NCBI GenBank assembly: GCA_032622095.1 | Contig: CP136062.1 | Location: forward strand, 34,656,918-34,720,917 | Direction of reading: 5' to 3' | DNA: 64,000 nt | DNA from: Siphonodentalium dalli | Taxonomy: Eukaryota > Mollusca > Scaphopoda > Gadilida > Siphonodentaliidae | In this document: one piece after another, positions 35,520-46,085 of the stretch | How positions within the stretch are numbered: the first letter of the stretch is position 1 | Layout of the letters: each line of letters starts with the position of its first letter | Notes under the pieces: model-generated | The model's database searches: none | Seen by the model: only the letters and a program-made list of their open reading frames with translations | What the model was told of the DNA's origin: nothing | Position numbers and translations under genes: made by a program

Positions 35520-35830
35520 TTATTTAACACAGGATTTCCCATTCAAATCGATTTATGTCGATAAAACTCTTATTTTTCAAAATTTTAAGCTGAGACTTGG
35601 TGTGTCTGGGTGAAATACATATATATTCCTAAAATGACAGGTTCCAGCACGTAATTATATTTTAGATGGCAGAAAGAATTTTTTTCGATGATAAATTTTA
35701 ACATGGGATTGTCCCATTCAAATTGATTTATGTCGATAAAACTTATTCCTAAAACGGCAGGGTCCAGCACGTAATTATCTTTTAGATGGAAGAAATTGAT
35801 TTGTTTCGATGATAAAAATCCAGCGTAAAC
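35520..35830. repeat. Direct duplication, ~180 bp apart
   Basis: ATTTATGTCGATAAAACT occurs at about 35550 and 35724. GGTCCAGCACGTAATTAT-like sequence occurs at about 35640 and 35762, and TTTCGATGATAAA at about 35687 and 35804. This is two copies of one unit with an internal deletion in the second. Confidence 0.8.
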
Positions 35831-36472
35831 CAGCGAATTTGACAGATTATGGCATTTTGAGAGAATGGAGTGGAGAAAACGTTTGCTTCAAACACGCGAG
35901 TTGCAGACGAGCGCTGTCCCTATCAGAATCAGATTGACAACACATTGAACAAATGCAGGCCTTAAACTCACCTTTTTGGGAGGTAAATCCAATAAATTAG
36001 ATATCAATACAATCCTTCCTAAGCACATTCAAAGATATCCCGCAAGTTTTTAATATCTTAGGACACAGAACCAGTCAAAATGAATGAATTTAAATCAGCT
36101 TCCGAGACGAAGCGAGACATGTACATGTGTACGAATTGATTTTGAGGCGCCTTGTTTACGATGACGTCATTTGCGTTGCTTCCCAACCTTAACCCTTTCC
36201 ACCCCAACGACATATCAATTGGTTGAAATTAAAAAGTTCTCAAGTACCAGCTCAACCTGAATCTAGTTACTCAATTGGTAGAAATACGTTAGCAGTAATT
36301 CTTAGTTTTATAAGTTATAACTCTAATTTTATTGACGATACGAGCTCAACATCATAATATGTCACTGTTTATGGCGGTGTTATCCAAACGTGTGCTTTGA
36401 TAATGATTATAATTTTATTTTGCGATCAAACGTCAGTTCAGCTCAGCAGAAACGCATAGGCACTAGTTCAAT

Positions 36473-38160
36473 TCAGCAGAAACGCATGAGTCCTATGATT
36501 ATAGACACCCAATGGACGCGCTTCGCGCGTCGGTCAGTGGGTGAATAAACCCGCTGACAATTGTCCAAATGGACAGAAAGTTGTTGGATGGATGATAGGA
36601 TGTCGTTCGTGGATGGTAATCCAAATATCCCCCAGCAAGCTCCATTGCTGCTTATATATCGGCCAATATGGTACTGGGTAACTTCATCGCAGACAGTTTG
36701 CTGAAGTGCATACATAGCAGAATCCGATCACTTGTTGACGTACTTGAAAACATATTTGATTGACTTAACAGAGTTGAAAACATCAACGTTAATATTGGCG
36801 TTAAATGTCTTAGTCAGCAAGGACACTATGGCACTATCCATCTGTTGTCTGTGTCGTGATGTCCAGTCATTGCTTTTAACCCACCATCTTCAGGTCTTCT
36901 TCTTCTGTATGAATGATACCCATCATCGGATTTTTGAGTTTCCCGAATAAACAGTTAGGGGTACCATTTGGTGCATTTGTTGTCTTCCATGAACGGTGAT
37001 TTGTGGTTACTAGAAGTTTGGGGTACCATTTGGTGCATTTGTTGTCTTCCATGCACGGTGACTTGCGGTTACTAGGGGTTTGGGGGACAATTTGGTGCAT
37101 TTGTTGTCTTCCATGCACGGTGACTTGTGGTTACTAGAGGTTTGGGGCACCATTTGGTGCATTTGTTGTTATCCATGCAACGTTACTTGTGATTACTAGA
37201 GGTTTGGGGTACCATTTGGCACATTTGTTGTTTTCCATGCACGGTGACTTGTGGTTACTAGAGGTTTGGGGTACCATTTGGTGCATTTGTTGTCTTCCAT
37301 GCACGGTGACTTGTGGTTATTAGAGCCGCATGGGCCGTGCACCATTTGGGTCTTTGCAATATCGCAGAGCCGTCTGTCTGTAGCAGGATGTGGAAACTCT
37401 GCTGATATGATGGAATAAATCTGGTTGGAATGAATTTTGGTGATGAGCCATATCAAACTATGCACATGTGGCAATCCGTGTTTTGCCATTTTGTGGTGTA
37501 CATCTGGCACCGTACTGGTCCGGCAATTTGCAACGTTGTCATGAGGTCCGTTAATTTCACCACTTTTACGTGGAACACACTGGCAGTGAGGCCATATCTG
37601 TGGATGAAAGTTTGACCAGGGAGAAGCTCATCTTGAATTTCCTTCCACTTTGAATTGCAAGTAAATGTTACACATATATCAGGTCGGCGGTAGTGGCGCA
37701 CATAAGTCATGCCATCTTGCGTCCGTCGTGCATGCAACGTGGGCTGCCTGAAAAATGGAATGGTACATATTTGGCAAAACTCTCCTCCAGTAAAATTATT
37801 ATTGATGCCATCTCGTAAGTGTATACAAGAGTCAGCATGAAGTTCTTCTTGGTGGGTCCTAATATAACACAGCCTTTCGCACATGTCCACGGCGAATGTA
37901 TGAAAAAGACTATGGCTTCGTGTGGAATTCCTACGTGATCCAAACAGTCCTCCCCATTCACAAACACCAAAAGGTACTGTATGACATCATATGATATGTG
38001 TGTGTCGCTGCAGTTTAAGACAATGTCCCTGTTTCCATATTGGTCATCAGTCATGGCCACATCTACCTCGTTGCATTCCGGTGCGTTAAATCGGTGTGCA
38101 TGCTCTTCGGATGGACTCTTGTCAGCATCATTAATTTTGTGTGTATGTACACACTCCAAC
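36473..38160 (-). pseudogene. Helitron Rep (HUH) domain and linker (decayed)
   Basis: Helitrons transpose by rolling-circle replication. The Rep domain nicks DNA through an HUH motif and tyrosines. Right to left: the Helitron_like_N region (RFNAPECNEVDVAM, RDIVLNCSDTHISYDVIQYLL at 38160-37930), CERLCYIRTHQEELHADS, RPDICVTFTCNSKWKEIQDELLPGQ (37680-37600), then the HUH motif GLPHVHSLIWL (37475-37447). The PCMEDNKCTKWYPK segment follows, massively duplicated (separate entry). Then comes DEVTQYHIGRYISSNGACWGIFGLP and VHLDNCQRVY (36690-36550). The expected VTKYVCKYxxKG tyrosine motif is not seen and may have been lost in the expansion. Several frameshifts; inactive. Confidence 0.9.
36963..37335 (-). 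repeat. 62-bp minisatellite made from a Helitron Rep motif
   Basis: ACCATTTGG (reverse of the codons for KW in CTKWYPK) falls at 36963, 37025, 37087 (one mismatch), 37149, 37211 and 37273, exactly 62 bp apart. The authentic motif is at about 37273-37335, continuous with the upstream TQMVHGPCGSNN. Each unit carries the codons for KSPCMEDNKCTKWYP. Because 62 is not a multiple of three, each extra unit shifts the frame, so the array destroyed the protein. Confidence 0.95.
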
Positions 38161-39389
38161 GCGCAATTAAACGTTTAACTTAGCCATTGGTTGATTGTAG
38201 CATTTCCTATAGTTTCACAATCATATCAAGTCGCATTCCTTGGTGTCCGTTGCATCTACTCTGCGCCTGGCTCTAAAGATTTCCCACAAAGTAAAGTTGC
38301 AATTATCTGGGTATTATTCGTCAGCCAGCGGTTGGAGATATCGATCATGTGGTACACCTGCCCTTGGATTTTTAACGTAGGTATAAACCCTGATATTGGC
38401 TCCAAGCGATGTCATCTAAAATGCCCTGTTATACACTCGATTGATCTGCAGAAAATGCTTCGATTCGGCTGCGGTACCGATAGGAATACCCATCAAAGGC
38501 TCCGGCGGGTCTGAAAACATGGTTATACTGATCCTGCCATTGGAGCAACATATCCTATGTGGCTCCTTATCCCACTACATTGGTTAGTCATAGAGGCAAC
38601 GTTTCGGTGGGTAGTCATGGTTAGGGTCATAACTGAATGCAAATCACCACTGTTGTGAAAGCACCACTGTTGTGAAGTATAATGTTGTGACCTTTGTGCT
38701 GCATGACTATCTGCGTCTGCCTGGTGTCTAGTATCTACATGATGTGATATTTCTGCTTCTCGTTGTGCTTTATGTCGTGCTGTGTCTGTCTGATGTCTGG
38801 TTTGAATATTTTCTGATGTCTTTGATTGCCGTTGTAAATCGGGTCTAGCTGCATCTGATTGTTGTCTCTGAGTTCTGTCCCCGATGTCCTGGATGCGTTT
38901 GTCAGCCCAGTATTAGGCAACGATGCAAGCACATGTCGTGTCTTGTGTGGCATCTTGATTGAATTGCAATTTCTCTGTTACTGAAATGATCAGAAAAATA
39001 GTAAAATTATCGAAATATATTGAACATCATATGTATTCATTAGTGGGGACGATAAATTAAGTTGGTCAACAAATAGTATAAGACTATTTGCTCAATCTAT
39101 TAGAGTAACATCATACACGAATGAATCGTCATAACGTCACGAGCGAACCCACTTTGTCAAATTTAAACCAGATCATCAGAATACGCAATCACTGATATAC
39201 TCAACAACATGCTAGTTATTCATATGGGGGTGTTCATCGAATATGTTAAACACATAGTCTACGTCTTTGTGTCAACCTACTAACATAATGCATCTATAAC
39301 CCATAAACGAATTATTAGACAGTCGTGAAATGTGCCAATTTGGCCATTTTAAACAGCGCTAAACCACAAGTTTTGCGAAAACCAGCATT
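38161..39389. other. No gene recognised; possible Helitron 5' flank
   Basis: Sequence upstream of the Helitron Rep on the - strand. The - strand frame at 38953-38735 resembles the polar, Gln/Arg-rich N-terminal leaders of Helitron proteins, but I cannot confirm it. I did not find a clear TC-type 5' terminus. Confidence 0.35.
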
Positions 39390-39658
39390 TTTGTTTAAAC
39401 CTGCCCGGGGCCATTGCGGACCACTCTTATCGGCTGAGCACCCAGTCAGAGGTGACACACCCTTACGATATGGTCAAAGTGCCCGTCGGACCTCAGTTCC
39501 CGCAAAAAGCGGACAGTCAGTAGTCAGTCGGGACCACTCGTCCTCCTCAGGCTGCGAACCCATCCAGTGGAAGTCCCTTCAGATGTTTCAATCGGCGGGG
39601 ACGTATCACATCGCATGGGCTCGATCAAAGCATAGCGACCCTGTTCGCCGCCAGCGGG
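39390..39658 (-). other. GC-rich segment downstream of the U2 head
   Basis: On the - strand this directly follows the U2-like head. It starts with a strong hairpin (CTGTTC-C-CCGC-TG-GCGG-C-GAACAG, 39664-39641) that shares its CTGTTC with the U2 sequence. A second short hairpin (TCGC...GCGA) follows, and a TGATACGTCC word as in U2 near stem II sits at about 39608-39599. The composition is far more GC-rich than the flanks. Further down, CCGC-TTTTT-GCGG is another small hairpin. It is not homologous to the rest of U2. Confidence 0.55.
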
Positions 39659-39704
39659 GAACAGATACTACACTTTGATCTTAGCCAAAAGGCCGAGAAG
39701 CGAT
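39659..39704 (-). ncRNA. U2 spliceosomal snRNA 5' domain (U2-headed unit or variant)
   Basis: The - strand starting at 39704 reads as the 5' end of metazoan U2: ATCGCTTCTCGG, CCTTTTGGCTAAG, ATCAAAGTGTAG, then GTAGTATCTGTTC with the branch-site-pairing GTAGTA. Stem-loop I and the branch-recognition region are complete with no obvious mutation. From 39658 on, stem IIa, stem IIb, the AUUUUUGG Sm site and stems III-IV of normal U2 are absent and a GC-rich sequence takes their place. It is therefore unlikely to be a working U2 gene. Alternatives are a SINEU-type retroposon with a U2-derived head (known from other animals), a truncated pseudogene, or a lineage-specific U2 variant. Confidence 0.75.
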
Positions 39705-39989
39705 ATTTTAAAAACTAATTATGGTTACCATGCTGAATGAGCGCCAATGGATATACACAATAGAATAGTTATACGTTTCAGTTCTTCCGAGCGAGCGATG
39801 AGAGTTATAGTGCATTAATTAATTATTGACAAGCGCCTTTAACGCTAATGTACAGTATTTGTACTGCTTACTCTGTGATCGCTCAAACATGACATTTTCC
39901 AACGACCAAGACTCCTCTATTACACGTTTTGTTGGTGCAAGGGTGTTGCAATACGCGGGGCACGGGTTGATTAGTTTGGTGTGATACAT

Positions 39990-40660
39990 TGATAACAAAT
40001 TCAATATCTGGAAGTTCGTACCTGACTACAACCATTGGAAATATAAAACCAATGATAGATTGAAATTGTTCATAGTTTGATTTCAAACCAATATTTAGCC
40101 ACATACTTCTCTGCTCTTTTGTCATTTTTTTGACAGAATTGGCTATCATTTGGATACTATTCAACCTTAACCCTGAAGTGTCAGGTGGGCAATTACCAAC
40201 ATACTGAAATCTCCAACCTAAAGGGGGTGCAAACATGTAATTTTATGTGTTTCAAGGAGTGACGGTGCTATACATATGGAAATTTCTAAGCCTGTCATAT
40301 GTAAGTTGGACATCCCCAGCGGACAGCTGAAGCTACGTCTATGTAGTGGTGAGGAAAGTGACTTGAATTGGGCAAGGAAGTGTATATTGCGATTAAAAAA
40401 AAAATTATATGTTTTTTTTAAATCAATAGTTGGAAGTTCGTACCAGAAAACCATCAGTTGGACATTCAAACATTGATATGTTGATTTTGTTCATGTTTTA
40501 ATTTTCAACCAGTATTTATTCACATACTTTTCTACTGTTGGTAAGGTTTTTTGGACTGAATTGGGCATTAGATGGAAAGTTGTCAATCTCAACATTGAAG
40601 TGTCAGATGGGAAATTACCAAGATAATGAAAGCTTTGGTCTACTTTAAATATTTTAATGA
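39990..40660. repeat. Diverged ~420-bp direct repeat
   Basis: The run from GGAAGTTCGTACC through AACCAGTATTTA.TCACATACTT.TCT, GACWGAATTGG and GAAGTGTCAG.TGGG.AATTACCAA, to GAAA, is present at about 40010-40210 and again at about 40432-40634. A third weak trace starts near 40730. The interval at 40213-40430 does not repeat. Confidence 0.75.
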
Positions 40661-41449
40661 CAATAGACCAGCTCCGGTAATGCTAATCGTGACAGCAATA
40701 TGTCTGTTTACTCTATGATCGTTGAGCAATGATCGGACTGAAAATGTCCAGCATTGTGTCATGTTGAAAATTTCCAATAGTTTGAAAGCTTGAGACAGTA
40801 GCTGGATAATTATGGGGGTGATACACTATTGGAAATACACCAAGTTGGGAACTTGAACAGTTTCAATGGGATATGGTTGGACATTCAAAGTTGGATTCAC
40901 AAAAAAGACCGCTCTCTCTGTATTGGTGAGAAGAGTACGATCGATGGCGGCAATATTATAATATAAATAATATATGATGCGTATGAGAACAACTTTATGT
41001 CGTATGGTCGATCGGGTGTGTAGTGAATAATTCAATTATCGATCACCAGTTAACAGGGTGCGTGTACAGTTTACTATATGATCACTGGACCGTTATATAG
41101 CACATCAGATCATCCTGTTGATCCCGATCTTGAGAGCATGCGCCGGATCTATATCCTGCAGAATAGTTGATATATAACTGATAGTAACTCAATAATAGAC
41201 GCACATAAATGTTGAAATAAATTTCACAAATATAACCGGAAGTTGTTAACTTATTAAAGGAAAACAGAAGAACAGTAAGATCGTCATGCACGTTATAGCA
41301 TCTTTAAATCAGACCATAATTTTCATCAGACATAACAGTAGCACATACAAGTAACAACAGCTTACATACAAGTAACACCAGCTTAAATATATACATGTAT
41401 ATACATGTAACTGTGTATACGTTTGGTGGAATTCACCTAATTAATTTTT

Positions 41450-42220
41450 TTTTTATTATGGTGCCGCTCCCAAGTTCCATATCTGACTTTGGCCACTCTC
41501 CTTGAGCCGGACACATTGACAAATTTGCAATGCATTATTACACTTTATTACATATCAATACCAGGGAGAGGATCAGTTTTGGGGCAGCCTCTCCCATTGC
41601 AACCCTGTAATGGTCGATCACACCAACGTGCCACTTTTGACATCTATAAACCACTAAATTAGATCCCTCATATTATGGAGAAAAATGTATATCAGTTTGG
41701 TGGAAATCGACGTTAGAACTATTTATCAATTATGGTGCTCCTCTCCCCTTCAGTGCACCCCTGACTCGATTGAGCCACTATTGACAGCTTTAAGAAACAC
41801 CATTATTATGTATTAGGTTGGTGGTAATTAGCGAATAAACAAATTATTATCACATTTAGTGCCTCCATCTCTCATCCAAACGGCACCAATTTGGCGCTTT
41901 TAAATTACACGATTGGATTCATTATATCATGGAGAAGGTGTTTCAATTTGGTGGAAATCGGTGCTAAAATTATGTTGTCAATTGTGGTGCCTCCCTCCCC
42001 TTCCATGCACCCCGATTCGAACACCGCCACTTTTTATTTACTTATTTAAACCACACTATAAGATTCGTTATATCATGCGGATGATTTTGAATAAGTTTGA
42101 TGGAAATCGGCGACATTTTTGTCCAGCCCGTCCCCCTTTTCTGCAACAGCGTCACTTTATAAAATTCTAACCCGCACCATTATGTTCCGTGTTAAAAGTG
42201 ACCCATTTTAGACCCATTTG
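41450..42220. repeat. Diverged tandem repeat, unit ~150 bp
   Basis: Units contain TATGGTGCCTCCCTCCC (about 41459, 41743, 41860 and 41983), a CCACTTTT..AT word, ATATCATGGAGAA and TTTGGTGGAAATCGGCG (about 41694, 41820, 41950 and 42097). Length varies between units because of indels. Confidence 0.75.
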
Positions 42221-43485
42221 GTGCCATCAAGATGGTCCCTTTTAATTTCTATAGAACACAGACAGACATACATTTGCAAATATAGATATAGATTTACACA
42301 TTACATATACACCAACTCAAAGGGATAAGCATGGGTAGGAGCGGTATAGCCCGATACCTTTTGTATGGAATTCCTAATATTGTTCTGTTGGTATGATCGA
42401 CCATCTGAAACATATAGCATTAGTTGTAAGTTTCATGCGAATATCGTCATTATAATTTCATACAAAACGCCGCATTACGGGTGCTCTTTCTCACTCTGAA
42501 CAATGATCCACGTACTCTTAACCCGCCAATGCTCTACGGTGTGTACCATCTTGGAAACAAAAGTGTTCTGTAAAATGTCTTCAAGAATTACAGAACAATT
42601 AGTTTGTATCGACTCATCATTCACACGCGAGATGAATATAGTGGAGGATCAAACAATTATGTTACAGAACGCTATTCACGGTGCTGTTGTTGCTGCTGTT
42701 TGTGCGTTACTGTGTATAAAACACACCCCTGTTTAACTATTACCTGTTTGGTGTCTTTAACCTACGGTTGGGTAATTGCTGCGTAAACTTTTAGTCATAG
42801 AGAATTTCAGTGCAGTTATCTGCATCAACGGGCGAATTAAATTGTTTGTTCTTCCATGCATTGAAACGTCGGTGTTATTGGCTGAATTGTTCAATTTGGT
42901 AACTTACTATTGGTATTACAACTAAAAGGGTGGTACTCAGTTCTAGACGTGAATATAAATCTAGCATTCCCGTAACATCATATAGATAGTAGACCGGTTT
43001 GTATGAGTATTCATGATTTCGAGTACACTTGACGTTCTGGTATATTGTTGCACTCGGATTAACAACAGAGAATAGATATAGACATTCGTGTGCCTTTATT
43101 CTAGGTGACTGCTTTCTAGTCTGGAACAGAGAAAATCAATGCTATTCTTTTAGATTGTTGAAACAGCCGCATTCGAATAACGAGTATATACACTCGTTTT
43201 ACCATATATATGCAGTATACAAATTGACTCTAATTGATCAAAGAATTGTTGAGAAACTCGTGTGTAATTGATTGGCTACAAATTATTAACTCTTTGAAAA
43301 AAAGTGTTATCTGGACCCATGGCTACATTCTATACCATACTATGTCACATAAAAATAGTCAAAAACCGCCTTCATGGTTCAGAAAGTGTTTCACAGCACG
43401 GGGTTTTAGGTTAAACATGTCAATCAGTGAGATAACAGCTTTACATTATTTCAGATCTACTTTTCATCTACGTTACACGAGGACA
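42221..43485. other. No gene recognised; upstream region of the PAN-fibrinogen gene
   Basis: Holds the presumptive promoter of the gene starting at 43486. I see no confident core promoter element. A 77-codon frame from the ATG at 42503 has a hydrophobic end but no recognisable domain. Confidence 0.4.
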
Positions 43486-43830
43486 ATGTGGGGCATACTG
43501 TTGTCTGATCGACTTTGTATGGGGCTCTCTACGGGTTGTACCATGTGCTGCTTAGTCATGGTTATGTTAGCTACTCTCGCCAGCAGTGCGACTGTTATCC
43601 TGAAGTCATTTGAGGTTATCCATGGAAAAGCACAGAGCACCGCCGACGCGGATATAGGATCAGCAAAGGCGAGCAGCGAACTCCAATGTGGCGTCATCTG
43701 CACACAAACAATGTCTTGTGAGTTGGCGACATTCTTCAGCACAAGTACGAGTGGACACAACTGTTTTATGGGATCGTGTACATTTGGACAGCTTTACAAT
43801 AACAACGACGCTTCGGCGATACGACACAAG
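43486..43830 (+). CDS. PAN-fibrinogen secreted lectin-like protein, exon 1 (signal peptide and PAN)
   Basis: Exon 1 (345 nt, phase 0) of a three-exon gene model joined to 44325-44343 and 55142-55776, total 332 residues. The ATG at 43486 is the first good start; the in-frame ATG at 43519 would also work. Either leaves a signal peptide with core CCLVMVMLATLASSA. Residues about 37-115 form a PAN/apple-like module (FEVIHGKAQS; CGVICTQTMSC; NCFMGSC). It matches the - strand exon at 11654-11959 in layout. The exon closes with the donor ACAAG|GTTAGT at 43831. PAN plus fibrinogen-C proteins are secreted and are thought to bind microbial sugars in invertebrate immunity; that role is inferred from the family. 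Confidence 0.8.
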
Positions 43831-44324
43831 GTTAGTAATTGCGAACGGCGGTCATAACAGCTACACCTATTATTACAACTACGTCGCTTATAATTACGAC
43901 TGGTGGTTCGTGTATATATAACGTACGTGCATTAACGTCGCAGCTAAATTAAAATACCGTGGTGTTAACATTTTCGTGCGACTACACATTTTGAGTATAC
44001 CGTGTGATGTCATGGCTGTACAAAAGCGCAGAGTCAGCAATGGACTAACACGATGAAAGAGTATTTGCTACTTCACAATTTCCGATGAGATCAAATGTGA
44101 TAATACAAATTTTGAATTGATTATTTATTTTTAAATATTTTCTTTAGAAGACTTTTATTTCTACCGTAATCCTAATATTTAATATGCATCATGGAAAATG
44201 TATCAAGTCTAAGACTATACACATTCATTGTCACAATGAACTCCCGGGGACCAGGCGCGGTAGCTGACAATATATGATGTTCAGTTGGTTCCATATTATC
44301 ACCATATTTTATAACTTATTTCAG

Positions 44325-44343
44325 GTTCATGGAACTCGTGTCG
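44325..44343 (+). CDS. PAN-fibrinogen gene, proposed 19-nt microexon
   Basis: Acceptor TTATTTCAG ends at 44324 and donor GTGAGT begins at 44344. The 19 nt encode VHGTRV plus the first base of the next codon. That converts phase 0 at the end of exon 1 into phase 1, exactly what the fibrinogen exon needs. The joined codon is G+AC (Asp), giving the family-typical Asp-Cys at the start of the fibrinogen domain. Intron 1 is 494 bp, intron 2 is 10.8 kb. There is no transcript evidence; the phase fit and strong splice sites are the support. A different, more distal exon of length 3n+1 could also do the job. Confidence 0.6.
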
Positions 44344-45148
44344 GTGAGTATATATATATAAGTAGCGTTACATTTAGTCTTCACCAGTTGGTTCACATCG
44401 AATTGGATGACAACATAGAAGAAGTAAGCTATGTAAGATATATACGGAATAGGAAGTTCACATTTAGTAATAACATATCGCGGATTCAAATTGTTTGAAT
44501 CAATAGCTCAATTAGAATGGCTGCTGCCTTCAGAGTATGAAGACATAATAATATGACAATAACGTAGTACGTTGTTCGAAAATTTACTCCTCCCAATGCC
44601 ATGTTATGTAGATATACACTTAAAATATGCAATTAGATTAGGTGAATAATAGTTGTACCCACACAGGTTGACCCTTTGAAGTATATTCTCAAGTCCCATT
44701 AATTAATGTACATGTTTAAATCTGGTATCAATGGTACTGTATAGATGTTTATATTTCATGGATATATACCGGTGTATAGTAGTTAAATGTATGTGCCACG
44801 TCCGGTTACTGAAACCATGTCATTTGGACCTTGCTGGTTACAGGCACGGATGGCCTTCGTGATATAATTTAGAAATAACAGTTATCAAATTATAACATAT
44901 TGTAAAGAATATACTAATAGTATACTATAATGATAGTATATATCCTCAAAACACACATTGTGTGAGTCGAGCGTTTGTTTATATACAACATGTAAAGAGT
45001 GAGCGATAAACATAACACTCAACACCATGGAACTGTTTTAGTAGAGTGATTCAAGATGACCCATTCAACACAGGAATCTTGAAATGTGAGGGTTAGCTAG
45101 CGCTGATACGTTATAAACAATTTGGTGGAATTTCTAACCAAAGTTCAC

Positions 45149-45605
45149 TTAAAGGTACTCAATCCGATTGAACGCTCCTAAATTACTATTTCTTTGGCTT
45201 TGGGGGTAAGAATTATCTCGTTCGAGTCGAGGCACCCACCCATCAAAGCTCAGAGTGATCAGATATCGATTTTTGAAGTTTATTATTTCAATTGTTTGTG
45301 GCGTAGAAACACGCCGTCAAACAGATGGTATCAGTTAAAATTGCGGATGAAGATGGATATCTCCAAAAACAAGTGGTGATACGGCCAAATTTTGTGAATA
45401 TTCAAGTGATAATACGGCCATATTTCGTTGAAATAAATGTTGATAAATAACACGTTTTGGGAACTTGATACCATATTTGACAGTGGTTAGCATTATTTTG
45501 TTGCAGTTCTATCGATTATGATAACTAACGCGTATTTTGGAGAAATGTTGTTGTTGTTGTATCTTGATGAGATGGGGACCCTCTGGTCGGATTGAGTACC
45601 TTTAA
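45149..45605. mobile_element. TTAA-flanked miniature element, copy 1
   Basis: AGGTACTCAATCCGA preceded by TTAA (45149) is matched by the inverse TCGGATTGAGTACCT followed by TTAA at the right end (to about 45604). This gives 15-bp perfect terminal inverted repeats and a TTAA target duplication. No protein is encoded. It lies in intron 2 of the PAN-fibrinogen gene. TTAA targeting is the hallmark of piggyBac-type elements, but the terminus does not start with the usual CCY. Confidence 0.8.
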
Positions 45606-45712
45606 TGCATGTGGTATCCCCGTCGATGAGTGTTTTGCTTATCGCATACACTATACACACTTGTGTTACATAACATAGGGTTTATTTACATGACTTAGAA
45701 ATAGCATTTAAT

Positions 45713-46085
45713 GGTATTCAATCCGATCAGATGGTATCAAATTTCCCAAAACTTGTTATTTATCAACATTTTGTTCAACAAATATGACATTTTGTTAAAC
45801 AAAATATGACGTATTAACTATAATCACTTAAGTATCAAAATATTTGGCCGTATTACCATTTGATTTTAGAGTTATCCATCTTCATCGGCAATTTTGTCCG
45901 AGACCGTCCGTTTGACAACGTGTTTCTGTGCCACATATAATTGCACATCTCGAGAAATAACAAACTTCAACAAGCGATATTTGATCACTCTGAGCTTTGA
46001 TGGGTGGGTTCCTCGACTCAAATGAAATAGTTTTTACCCCGAAGCCTAAGAAATAGTAATTTAGGAGCGTTAATTCAGATAATAC
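45713..46085 (-). mobile_element. TTAA-flanked miniature element, copy 2 (inverted, diverged)
   Basis: Starts TTAA|TGGTATTCAATCCGA and then runs as the inverse of copy 1: CAAAACTTGTTATTTATCAACATTT, TATCCATCTTCATCGGCAATTTT, GATCACTCTGAGCTTTGATGGGTGGG and AAATAGTAATTTAGGAGCGTT. The far terminal repeat is missing or scrambled. Together with copy 1 it makes an inverted pair with arms of over 300 bp about 110 bp apart. Confidence 0.8.

Noticed and set aside
39325-39678. 117-codon + strand frame
   Set aside because: It is antisense to the U2-headed GC-rich unit, where low stop density follows from high GC.
42503-42736. 77-codon frame ending in a hydrophobic stretch upstream of the lectin gene
   Set aside because: No conserved motif and no phase-compatible splice to the lectin exon 1 that I can support.
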